Assembly (NCBI GenBank): GCA_942490885.1
Contig: CALNYT010000002.1
Location: forward strand, 4,154,001-4,218,000
Reading direction: 5' to 3'
Source: Oceanirhabdus sp942490885
Lineage (GTDB): Bacteria > Bacillota > Clostridia > Clostridiales > Clostridiaceae
Length of the DNA stretch: 64,000 nt
The notes under the pieces were generated by a model. It searched no databases. It saw only the letters and a list, made by a program, of their open reading frames with translations, and was not told the DNA's origin. Shown here piece by piece: positions 35,248-41,735 of the stretch. The translations under genes were made by a program, and so were the position numbers. Positions within the stretch are counted from its first letter, which is position 1. Every line of letters starts with the position of its first letter.

Positions 35248-35871
35248 ATGTACCTTAAAAAGCGTGATAGAGAGATTCTACAGTTCATTCAAGACTATAA
35301 GTCTATAACAGTTAATATTTGCTCTAAGATTCATTTTAAAAAGTCTAGATACAATTATATTGAAGCTTCACGCAGACTTAAGATTATGCATAAAAATGGA
35401 GTTATTAAAAGAACCAGGAGTAAACACACATCAGAATTTATATACTATTTAAACAAACCTTTAACAACTCACGATATTCACATTTTGGAAGTATATGCAG
35501 AGTTGATTTACAATGGATTTGAAATATTAACATTTGAACAACAAAGACCATTCCTAGATGAAAAATACTTTGTAGATGGATTTATAGAATTTACCACCCC
35601 TTTAAAAAACGGACAAAAACAACACCATGCGCTTTTGTATGAAATTGATATGTCCCATGCATCTGAATATTACAGAACAGTAGAGATTTACGAGAGCTAT
35701 GAGATGCAGCATTATTTTAAACAAAAATACAATACCAATAAAGAAAAGTTTCCAGTATTTTTGATAGCATCATATGTTGTCCCAAGTAATCCAGAATACC
35801 ATGAAGAGTTTAAAATACAATATACGGATTTTAATTTAGATGGATTGATCCATAAGGTTATGTTATCATAG
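35248..35871 (+). CDS. Replication-relaxation family protein
   Basis: The 207-residue protein matches the Replic_Relax family layout. An N-terminal winged helix (KKRDREILQFIQDYKSITVN then ASRRLKIMHKNGVIKRTR) is followed by a domain with VDGFIEF and LLYEIDMSHASEYY, where an Asp/Glu-rich strand recalls nuclease-like folds. The family is found on plasmids and integrative elements beside FtsK-type ATPases and is tied to plasmid replication or relaxation. It ends the rightward block. Confidence 0.78.
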   Translation: MYLKKRDREILQFIQDYKSITVNICSKIHFKKSRYNYIEASRRLKIMHKNGVIKRTRSKHTSEFIYYLNKPLTTHDIHILEVYAELIYNGFEILTFEQQRPFLDEKYFVDGFIEFTTPLKNGQKQHHALLYEIDMSHASEYYRTVEIYESYEMQHYFKQKYNTNKEKFPVFLIASYVVPSNPEYHEEFKIQYTDFNLDGLIHKVMLS

Positions 35872-35902
35872 CCTTATTTTTTATACTTTAAATTTGAATA
35901 TC

Positions 35903-35954
35903 ACTTTGTATATTAATTTGTATATTAATTAGTTAATACAAATATACAAATTAG
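35903..35954. repeat. AT-rich direct and inverted repeats, possible origin
   Basis: TTGTATATTAAT occurs twice in a row, followed by an inverted partner AATACAAATATACAAATT. The cluster lies just after the rep block, where converging transcription ends. It could be an origin, operator or protein-binding site. Confidence 0.35.
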
Positions 35955-36057
35955 ACCTTATAAACATTGATATAGAGCCAATTTAGGAGACGAATAAAGG
36001 AGTGAGAGTATCGAACGAAATGTGAAATATTATTATGCTGCTTGTCTAAAGTTATAA

Positions 36058-36097
36058 TAGAAAGAGAGGACAAACTCAATGCCGGTCCCCTCTTGTG
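36058..36097 (-). terminator. Possible terminator of small-peptide operon
   Basis: The imperfect stem AGAGGAC / GTCCCCTCT lies directly past the stop of the 41-residue frame, with TTTCTATT on the leftward side. Confidence 0.45.
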
Positions 36098-36223
36098 CTA
36101 CAATTTCCATCCATCGGTATCTCCTTGATCAATATTATTTCTCCAGCCTCCTGTGTTTCCTGGGTCAACTCTTTTATCCCAAGGATTATCTTCGTCTGCT
36201 ATTAAGTATAATTTTTTAATCAT
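36098..36223 (-). CDS. 41-residue acidic peptide with DPG/GGW motif
   Basis: The short frame has a strong GGAGG site 9 bases ahead of its ATG. It reads MIKKLYLIADEDNPWDKRV and then contains DPGNTGGW and DTDGW before the stop. It resembles no family I know. Its DPG-GGW element recurs in the next upstream small gene (36251-36472), so the two probably belong together. Function unknown; possibilities include a small regulator or a secreted or modified peptide. Confidence 0.55.
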   Translation of the reverse strand: MIKKLYLIADEDNPWDKRVDPGNTGGWRNNIDQGDTDGWKL

Positions 36224-36250
36224 AATCACTTACCTCCGTATCTTTATTAT

Positions 36251-36472
36251 TTACCATGGGTCTGGGTCATCTGGGTCTATACTATTGTCATCCTCTTCAT
36301 CAAAACTCCATCCACCTGGGTCAGTACCACTTTTTTCTGCTTTTTCATTCTTATACTCTTTTATTATTTCCTTAGCTTTTTCAATATCTTCATTCTCCAG
36401 TGCAACCTCTAACTTCTCAAGAAATGTATTCGGTTCATATCCTGGTCTAGTTCCGCTACCATCATCTGTCAT
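36251..36472 (-). CDS. 73-residue acidic protein with TDPGGW and DPDPW end
   Basis: A glycine-rich start (MTDDGSGTRPGYEP) is followed by one amphipathic helix (about 18-48). The strongly acidic tail contains TDPGGW and ends in DPDPW. AGGAGG precedes the ATG. It forms a two-gene unit with the 41-residue peptide, 27 bp downstream, that shares the DPG-GGW element. No known family is recognised. Confidence 0.6.
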   Translation of the reverse strand: MTDDGSGTRPGYEPNTFLEKLEVALENEDIEKAKEIIKEYKNEKAEKSGTDPGGWSFDEEDDNSIDPDDPDPW

Positions 36473-36578
36473 TATATTAACCCTCCTGTTTTTATAATTA
36501 TCACTAACTATCTAAATTCAACATTTCTTTCAAAATTCCTCCAAAAAGAAATAAGGGAGTAGATTGATTCTTCCCCCT

Positions 36579-36668
36579 TTAAATAGATGCCGAAATTAAA
36601 AGTGCTGCAACAATTACTAAAAATAAAGATATTAATAATTCAACTCCTATATTGCTTCTTTTCTTCAC
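36579..36668 (-). CDS. 29-residue hydrophobic membrane peptide
   Basis: GTG follows GAGGTG at good spacing. The peptide is KKRSN, then a single 20-residue hydrophobic helix (IGVELLISLFLVIVAALLIS). Its size and shape resemble type I toxins and small phage membrane peptides, but no antisense RNA can be shown here. It sits alone between terminators. Confidence 0.45.
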   Translation of the reverse strand: MKKRSNIGVELLISLFLVIVAALLISASI

Positions 36669-36707
36669 ATAATCACCTCATTTTGATTATGTCCACTTTT
36701 TCAGAAA

Positions 36708-36737
36708 ATAAAATAAGAGAGGATGTTATTCCTCTCC
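36708..36737 (-). terminator. Terminator after repressor operon
   Basis: The 7-bp perfect stem GAGAGGA / TCCTCTC with loop TGTTAT is followed leftward by TTATTTTATTTT. Confidence 0.7.
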
Positions 36738-36830
36738 TTGATAATGAGTAATGGAGTTATTTTATGTCTTATTAAACGATTAAATTTTTCTTTTATATTT
36801 TCATTTTTATTTGTTATATGAATATTAAAT

Positions 36831-36859
36831 GATTCCCTGGTGCATAGCACCAAGGAATC
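36831..36859 (-). terminator. Hairpin after the 83-residue gene
   Basis: The stem GATTCCCTGGTGC / GCACCAAGGAATC has one mismatch and loop ATA. It lies 10 bases past the stop codon; the T-tail is weak. Confidence 0.5.
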
Positions 36860-36869
36860 ACATTATGGT

Positions 36870-37121
36870 CTATCCTAATACCAAATCATCCTTAGCAACT
36901 GAAAGATAATCTATTAAATATTCTATCTTACCTTCAACAGTTTCTACATCTGCATTTGAAAACATATTAGCTTCTTCCATATCTTCATTATCCATAAGAT
37001 GTTCTAATACATCCCAATACTCAACTATACGATCAATGTCTTCTTGCTCAAGTCTATCTCGCTCCTTTAACTCCTTAACTGAAAAATAATAATTTCCATT
37101 GTTTAAACTTAATTCTTTCAT
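36870..37121 (-). CDS. 83-residue acidic hypothetical protein
   Basis: The acidic, helical soluble protein reads MKELSLNNGNYYFSVKELKE and continues with many Asp and Glu. It lies 21 bp after the XRE regulator and is probably in its operon. No family recognised. An acidic partner next to a repressor could be an antirepressor or DNA mimic, but that is speculation. Confidence 0.6.
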   Translation of the reverse strand: MKELSLNNGNYYFSVKELKERDRLEQEDIDRIVEYWDVLEHLMDNEDMEEANMFSNADVETVEGKIEYLIDYLSVAKDDLVLG

Positions 37122-37142
37122 TGTAATATTCCCCTTTTTATT

Positions 37143-37679
37143 TTATTTATAACTTTCAAATGCATCCTTTATACTTCTAGGTATTTCAGCGTATTTTGCT
37201 GTTCTAGACCCTGCACCACTACCTACAAATACATATAATTTCCCATCTTTCTCATAACAATATCCCATACCATAATATTTACCATCTTCATCAAATAGTT
37301 TAGCAAATGGTTTACACTCTAGATATTTAGCAACATCATAAACAGTGTTACAATTTTTACCATTGTTATATCCTAGCTCTAACTCTGTATCTTTCCATTC
37401 TAAGTTATTCCATTCTTCTTTTGTCAAACTAGTAATTCCTTTTAATTCTGCATCATAGAAAACTGTTCCGATATTGTTTCTTAAATAATGTTTTAATAAG
37501 TATTCTACTGTTGTATCTAATGCTGTAGCTAGTTTGTAAAGAGTATCCGCTTTAGCACCTTTTAGATCATTTATTTCAGCTTCTAATTTATGAATTGTAG
37601 ATGCTGGAACTCCACTTTTAGCTGCTAATTCAGGTCTAGTCAGGTTTTTTTCTTTTCTTAATTTTAATAGATTATTCAT
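37143..37679 (-). CDS. XRE-family repressor with C-terminal extra domain
   Basis: The 178-residue protein has an N-terminal helix-turn-helix: LLKLRKEKNLTRPELAAKSG then VPASTIHKLEAE (residues 4-36), and the typical LYKLATALDTTVEYLL. The last 110 residues form a separate domain with repeated KYYGMGYCYEKDGKLYVFVG-like strands that I do not recognise. No RecA-cleavage site is evident. It probably represses its own promoter, which overlaps palindromic half-sites. Confidence 0.8.
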   Translation of the reverse strand: MNNLLKLRKEKNLTRPELAAKSGVPASTIHKLEAEINDLKGAKADTLYKLATALDTTVEYLLKHYLRNNIGTVFYDAELKGITSLTKEEWNNLEWKDTELELGYNNGKNCNTVYDVAKYLECKPFAKLFDEDGKYYGMGYCYEKDGKLYVFVGSGAGSRTAKYAEIPRSIKDAFESYK

Positions 37680-37714
37680 TCTTCATATCCCCTTTTCAAT
37701 TATCTTATATACTA

Positions 37715-37748
37715 ATTATATCCTATACAAGATATCCTGTCAAGGATA
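37715..37748 (-). promoter_or_regulatory. Repressor promoter with operator palindromes
   Basis: The minus strand shows TTGACA, 17 bases, TATAAT, a full consensus. The -35 box lies inside the palindrome TATCCTTGACAGGATA, and a further AGGATA copy abuts the -10 box, so the XRE protein likely autoregulates here. Confidence 0.85.
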
Positions 37749-37789
37749 ATTTATAAATATTTTGAATTTTCTTTTTATGAATTTAAATT

Positions 37790-37817
37790 AAGAAAATGAG
37801 CCTTAACAATGAGGCTC
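37790..37817 (-). terminator. Terminator after parA-RHH operon
   Basis: The stem GAGCCT / AGGCTC with an 8-base loop is followed leftward by ATTTTCTT, about 20 bases past the RHH gene. Confidence 0.6.
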
Positions 37818-37839
37818 TCTACGTCACAATATGAATAAA

Positions 37840-38127
37840 TTAATCATTCTTAAATTCTATATTTTCTATGCAAAAATCAATCATCATATTTATTAATTCA
37901 TTTCTATTATAATTTGTTTTTTTAGCAATTTTATCGATTTTGTCTTTTTTAGATTCCATCATATATATTGGGAATGATACCTTTTTATCTTTAACTTCTC
38001 GTTTTTTTCCTATAACAAATTTACTAACTACTTGTTCAGTATCATTAGTAGTATTATCTTTCATTTTCTTATCGCCATCATTTGTATTGAGATTACCCTT
38101 AATGCTTTTTTTAAAGTCCATTGTCAT
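37840..38127 (-). CDS. Ribbon-helix-helix partition partner (ParB-like)
   Basis: The 95-residue protein has a flexible charged first half. Its C-terminal part KKVSFPIYMMESKKDKIDKI then TNYNRNELINMMIDFCIENI fits a ribbon-helix-helix fold (strand, helix, turn, helix). It follows parA and has AT repeats around it, the usual setup of type Ib partition systems where a small RHH protein binds the centromere and stimulates ParA. The ATG at 38127 has AAGGGTGGG ahead of it. Confidence 0.72.
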   Translation of the reverse strand: MTMDFKKSIKGNLNTNDGDKKMKDNTTNDTEQVVSKFVIGKKREVKDKKVSFPIYMMESKKDKIDKIAKKTNYNRNELINMMIDFCIENIEFKND

Positions 38128-38169
38128 ATTAATACCCACCCTTCATATTAATGTTAGTTTTAGCATTTA

Positions 38170-38205
38170 GTATCAATATCCAATATTAATATTAGATATT
38201 GATAC
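38170..38205. repeat. 36-bp palindrome at the parA-RHH junction
   Basis: GTATCAATATC and GATATTGATAC are perfect inverted arms around an AATATTAATATT centre. It includes the parA stop codon and lies before the RHH start. The centre sequence recurs upstream of parA, so it is likely a binding site for the RHH protein. Confidence 0.65.
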
Positions 38206-38950
38206 GATTCCTAATCTCATTATACAATATTTCATAAGGTTTAGAGTGTTTTTTATCATATTCTTGTATAGTTTGCCCCATTGCTGATGCTTCTTTATAT
38301 CTAATAGAATCATATATGATTGTTTCAAATAGTTTCTCGTTTAATTCCTCTTCGCATACTTCTTTAAACTGTCTACCAAATACAGTTCTTCTTTCAAATC
38401 TATTACGTAGTATTCCAAGTAATTTTATTTTTGTATTTAGTGCATTATCCACCATATCCTCTACTAATATATTAACCATGCTAAGACCTTGTAACGCAGA
38501 AGGTGAATTATCAATCACTTCAATATAATAATTAGACATTGCCATTGCGTTAGTTGTCATTAATCCTAAAAATGGACTATTATCAATTAAGATAAAATCA
38601 TATTTGCTTTTATTAAAATTTGAGAATTTATTAAGTAATATAGATTCTCTCGTCATTTTATTATGCAGCTGCCTTTCTAAAATTGCAGATTCGATACTAT
38701 TAGGTATAATATCAATATTGTCATTGTATTTCACAATACAATCCTCTACTCTAACTTTTGAATTACTATATAGATCATACATGCTGTACTCATTAGAAAC
38801 ATTTAAAATTTGACTTAAATTCCCCTGACTGTCATTATCTAATAATAAAACTTTATGTCCCTGTTGTGCCATTTGTCCCGCTACGTTAACACATGACATA
38901 CTTTTCCCAACTCCACCTTTAACATTAATGAACGATATTACATTTGACAT
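38192..38950 (-). CDS. parA: ParA-family partition ATPase
   Basis: The 252-residue deviant Walker ATPase begins VISFINVKGGVGKSMSCVN (residues 4-22), with the signature lysine of ParA, then LLLDNDSQGNLSQIL (about 37) and FILIDNSPFLGLMTTNAMA (about 120). It lacks an N-terminal DNA-binding extension, so it is the short type Ib form that relies on a small partner for regulation. It segregates low-copy plasmids and plasmid-like prophages. The ATG at 38950 is chosen for its spacing from AAAGGGGG. Confidence 0.92.
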   Translation of the reverse strand: MSNVISFINVKGGVGKSMSCVNVAGQMAQQGHKVLLLDNDSQGNLSQILNVSNEYSMYDLYSNSKVRVEDCIVKYNDNIDIIPNSIESAILERQLHNKMTRESILLNKFSNFNKSKYDFILIDNSPFLGLMTTNAMAMSNYYIEVIDNSPSALQGLSMVNILVEDMVDNALNTKIKLLGILRNRFERRTVFGRQFKEVCEEELNEKLFETIIYDSIRYKEASAMGQTIQEYDKKHSKPYEILYNEIRNRINI

Positions 38951-39010
38951 AAGTTGCATCCCCCTTTGGATATTATTTATTGAGTAATATTACCAATTCC
39001 AACTAATATT

Positions 39011-39038
39011 ATTATATCATACTTATATTAAATATCAA
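39011..39038 (-). promoter_or_regulatory. parA promoter inside AT repeats
   Basis: TTGATA, 16 bases and TATAAT on the minus strand. The -35 box lies in the AATATTAATATT repeat field, which suits autoregulation by the RHH partner. Confidence 0.65.
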
Positions 39039-39085
39039 TACTTAATATTAATATTTAATATTAATATCTAATATAAATATTTATA
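39028..39085. repeat. Centromere-like AT repeats upstream of parA
   Basis: The stretch is built from repeated TTAATATTAATATTTAATA-type units and TATCAATA / ATATCTAATATA half-sites, the same words as the palindrome at 38170-38205. I read it as the parS-like partition site. Confidence 0.6.
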
Positions 39086-39114
39086 TTGTCTTGTTCTGAA
39101 TGTGTTTAACACAA

Positions 39115-39153
39115 TAAAAAAAGACCAGTACTAGGATAATCCCAGTACTGGTT
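39115..39153 (-). terminator. Terminator of the phage late operon
   Basis: A stem of about 12 bp (ACCAGTACT / AGTACTGGT core) is followed leftward by TTTTTTT. It lies just past the last lysis gene and separates late genes from the parA operon. Confidence 0.88.
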
Positions 39154-39156
39154 ATA

Positions 39157-39480
39157 TTAAATACTATTATTAAGTTGTCCATCATCTGCTAAATCTTTTG
39201 CTTTATTATATAGATAATGAATAATATTTCTTAATTTTTCCTCTGATATAAATACTAACCATGATTTAGGTAACAACTTATATAGTTTTTTAACTACCCA
39301 TTCCTCTTGCTCTTTTCCACTCTTAAGTACTGCATCCTTTGCCATCTTCTTAGCAGCTAACATCACTTTAAAAGTTTCCTGTTTAAACCTCTGCCATTCA
39401 AATATTGCATATAATGCAATAGCTCCAATGATTATTAATACAAATCTCCATTCATATAATCCACTTAAAATATTATTCAT
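39157..39480 (-). CDS. Putative holin-like membrane protein
   Basis: The 107-residue protein has one membrane helix (FVLIIIGAIALYAIFEW, about 13-29) followed by a basic helical cytoplasmic tail ending YLYNKAKDLADDGQLNNS. It resembles the LLH-type phage holin group in size and layout. Its ATG overlaps the endolysin stop codon, and it closes the late operon. Confidence 0.6.
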   Translation of the reverse strand: MNNILSGLYEWRFVLIIIGAIALYAIFEWQRFKQETFKVMLAAKKMAKDAVLKSGKEQEEWVVKKLYKLLPKSWLVFISEEKLRNIIHYLYNKAKDLADDGQLNNSI

Positions 39481-40070
39481 TATATCTCCACCTCTTTCAT
39501 TTTTTTAAACGCCTCTCTTGTTCTTGTCCCTATAATTCCGTCCTCTACTAATACCTTGTTTCTATCATCTTTAAACCCTTGTAAATTGAGAAATTTCTGC
39601 AATTCTAAGATATTTAAATTAATATCTTCAAGAAACATTTCCGCTTCTTCTTTTCTTCTACGAACCAATCCAGCGAGTACCTTCCCCCCACCCTTATTCC
39701 ATCTTGAAAAGTTCTCAGTAATTATATCTTTATCTCTAATACCCCTTACAACATTTTTATACAGAGTAGAACTAAATAAACCAGAAACACCACAATTATA
39801 TGCAAATGATACTAATGAATCAAACTCATTTTGTTTTAATTTAACACCTTTTTTATCTAAATCTCTCTTAATCGGTAAAGCATATTTTTCATTTAAAAGT
39901 TTTTCAAGCATTTCACTTGCCTGTTGCTCTGTAACACTTGTAAGTCCTTGAATTTCCTTACCTGTCATTCCATATCCTAAGGTTTTAACACCTGCAGGAC
40001 ACCTGTACGGTTTAGAGTAAAATCCTTCAAATTTTTTAACAAATTCTAAACATTTTTTACTAATTTCCAT
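39480..40070 (-). CDS. Endolysin: GH24 lysozyme with peptidoglycan-binding tail
   Basis: The 196-residue muramidase has FEGFYSKPYRCPAGVKTLGYG near the N-terminus, giving the GH24 triad spacing Glu-x8-Cys-x5-Thr. Cys replaces the Asp of T4 lysozyme, a variant known in the family. The last 50 residues (LQKFLNLQGF, then DGIIGTRTREAFKKM) form a PG_binding_1-type domain. There is no signal peptide, so release depends on a holin. The ATG at 40070 is preferred over an upstream GTG because TAGGTGG lies between them. Confidence 0.9.
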   Translation of the reverse strand: MEISKKCLEFVKKFEGFYSKPYRCPAGVKTLGYGMTGKEIQGLTSVTEQQASEMLEKLLNEKYALPIKRDLDKKGVKLKQNEFDSLVSFAYNCGVSGLFSSTLYKNVVRGIRDKDIITENFSRWNKGGGKVLAGLVRRRKEEAEMFLEDINLNILELQKFLNLQGFKDDRNKVLVEDGIIGTRTREAFKKMKEVEI

Positions 40071-40079
40071 TAATTCCAC

Positions 40080-40373
40080 CTACCCTAAAAAATTATTTAT
40101 TAACAATGTTATTGTTACTGTTACAATTGCTGTTATTGCTGCTGCTATTACTAGATCAAATCTCTTGCTCGGTTTTTGCTTAATTTCATCTATGTCTTTT
40201 TCAATTTTATTTACTTTTTGTGTAGTACCTTTGCTCTCTTGAGCAATGAGCATTATATTTGTATTCATTTCATGTAACAATTCAGTTCGTTCCTCTACAT
40301 TATCTAATCTATGAGAGTTACTTTTACTCCTTTGCTCATTTTCAGTTACTTTCTGTATATATTTTTCATCCAC
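40080..40373 (-). CDS. XhlA/BhlA-like holin-associated protein
   Basis: The 97-residue protein has a coiled-coil N-terminal region (NSHRLDNVEERTELLHEM) and one C-terminal membrane helix (DLVIAAAITAIVTVTITLLI), with a preceding KPSKRFD basic patch. This is the BhlA/haemolysin XhlA layout found just before endolysins in Firmicute phages. GTG start after GAAGGTGAG. Confidence 0.8.
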   Translation of the reverse strand: MDEKYIQKVTENEQRSKSNSHRLDNVEERTELLHEMNTNIMLIAQESKGTTQKVNKIEKDIDEIKQKPSKRFDLVIAAAITAIVTVTITLLINNFLG

Positions 40374-40395
40374 TTATCTCACCTTCCTTTAAAAG

Positions 40396-40564
40396 CTATG
40401 CTAAGAATTTTCTGTACTGCTGCTTAATTGTTTCATTATCCAATTTACTATAAATCTGTGTTGTTGCTGGGTTCTAACATATCCCTAACTTTTAATTGTT
40501 CTATATCAGGATGCATTAAAGTTAGTTTACCAATAATTCTTATCGTAAGTTCTTCATTTAACAC
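40396..40564 (-). pseudogene. Tyrosine recombinase relic (N- and C-terminal ends joined)
   Basis: A GTG after AGGAGG opens a frame reading LNEELTIRIIGKLTLMHPDI, then EQLKVRDMLE. This resembles the start of a class of Firmicute integrases. At about 40471 the frame changes by one base, and the following frame reads PATTQIYSKLDNETIKQQ and ends KFLA-stop. That is the extreme C-terminus of the same class, including the catalytic Tyr in TTQIY. The central 270 or so residues, with the Arg and His residues, are missing. The first frame alone would make a 38-residue peptide. I infer a single internal deletion. Confidence 0.75.
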
Positions 40565-40619
40565 TTTATGTCCTCCTAAAAATGGCTATAAAAAATACAC
40601 CTTCTTGGGTGCGTTATTC

Positions 40620-41312
40620 TTACATATCAAATACAGTTAGTTGTTTAAATGGTCTGTCTAGTTTTATAATTCTGATGCTTTCATCAATCAAATTTAATGA
40701 ATTTACTAATGTTTCTATAGGTATATCTTCCCACTTATTCGCATTAAGCTTTAAGAGTACTCTTTCTTTAATCAACTCATATTCATCATTAGCCTTTTTA
40801 ATACCAAGCCTTTTTTTAATATAATGACTTATTTTATATTTTTCAACATGAGCTGGTCTATAATAATTAGAACATTTTTCTTCTATTTCATTAACTTTTT
40901 GTGTAACTATATCGTTTACTAAAGTCTCCATTTGCACTCTCATTTCTGAAAGCACATTTTGAGGATTTGAAACAAGATAAGATCCTGTTTTTCTTATAGA
41001 TGGTATAACCTTTATAGCAAGCCACTTTTGAAATTCTTGAGCAGTTTTATTACTTGCTTTCATGCCTAAGATATAAAAAACACTTTCAGGTATATAATCA
41101 CCCATACCCACTTGTGGGCATGAATCTAATTCATTTATAAATTTGTTTATTCTTTCCCACCTTATAGTTTCATTACCACTTTGAGCAATTCTTGTCCAAC
41201 CAAACCCTCTTGCTGCATCTTCAGCATTAATCAAAATACCTCCATCTTCATTTCCAATAGTTCTAACTTTTAATTTTAAATCTTTATTTTCAAATAATTG
41301 TATTGCTTTCAT
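40620..41312 (-). CDS. BRO-N domain phage antirepressor
   Basis: The 230-residue protein has the Bro-N domain: LFENKDLKLKVRTIGNEDGG, then INAEDAARGFGW, and FQKWLAIKVIPSIRKTGSYL near residue 92. The C-terminal part is a helical segment of the ANT/KilA-C type. Such proteins act on phage repressors or DNA. Its location between tail and lysis genes, beside an integrase relic, is unusual, as antirepressors are normally early genes. Start after CGGAGAG. Confidence 0.85.
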   Translation of the reverse strand: MKAIQLFENKDLKLKVRTIGNEDGGILINAEDAARGFGWTRIAQSGNETIRWERINKFINELDSCPQVGMGDYIPESVFYILGMKASNKTAQEFQKWLAIKVIPSIRKTGSYLVSNPQNVLSEMRVQMETLVNDIVTQKVNEIEEKCSNYYRPAHVEKYKISHYIKKRLGIKKANDEYELIKERVLLKLNANKWEDIPIETLVNSLNLIDESIRIIKLDRPFKQLTVFDM

Positions 41313-41349
41313 TTTAATCTCTCCGTTTAATTTTTATATTTTTCTGCTT

Positions 41350-41402
41350 AAAAAAGAGCAATAAAAAAGACTTTTTTAAAAGTCCTGGATTATTGCTCTT
41401 TA
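41350..41402 (-). terminator. Terminator after XkdX-like gene
   Basis: The outer stem AAAGAGCAATA / TATTGCTCTTT encloses a smaller hairpin, with A/T runs on both sides. It may separate tail genes from the BRO gene. Confidence 0.7.
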
Positions 41403-41409
41403 TATTTCA

Positions 41410-41541
41410 CTATTCTGTTGTAGCCTTACTATTAATTATTTCTTGTTTCTGTTCTTCGGTGATCCACCCAAATACAACTGCTCTATCTAATCCAGCATCA
41501 CTCATTCCAGCTAGATATAATCTTTTCACTCTTTCAAACAT
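41410..41541 (-). CDS. XkdX family protein
   Basis: The 43-residue protein reads MFERVKRLYLAGMSDAGLDR, then AVVFGWITEEQKQEI. This is the short XkdX signature (basic helix, then WITEEQYxEI). It is found between tail-fibre and lysis genes in many Firmicute phages. Its ATG overlaps the previous stop codon (TAATG). Function unknown. Confidence 0.85.
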   Translation of the reverse strand: MFERVKRLYLAGMSDAGLDRAVVFGWITEEQKQEIINSKATTE

Positions 41542-41717
41542 TAAACAAGTCCTCCTTCAAGCATTTGTAATGTCAATGTATCTATAGTTTCATTTAACTT
41601 TGTTATAGCTTCATCCTTCTTTTTTAACTCACTAACAAATAATTCTGTAATTCCTGCGGCTCCTTTTTCAATACACCATGCTTCTAATTCTTCTAAACTT
41701 TCAAACTTTCTATTCAT
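41541..41717 (-). CDS. Small coiled-coil phage protein
   Basis: The 58-residue protein reads MNRKFESLEELEAWCIEKGA with a C-terminal coiled coil (KKDEAITKLNETIDTLTLQML). It is coupled to the XkdX-like gene. The ATG at 41717 sits at better spacing from GAGGTG than the one at 41723. No name known. Confidence 0.65.
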   Translation of the reverse strand: MNRKFESLEELEAWCIEKGAAGITELFVSELKKKDEAITKLNETIDTLTLQMLEGGLV

Positions 41718-41735
41718 ATACATTCACCTCTTTAA

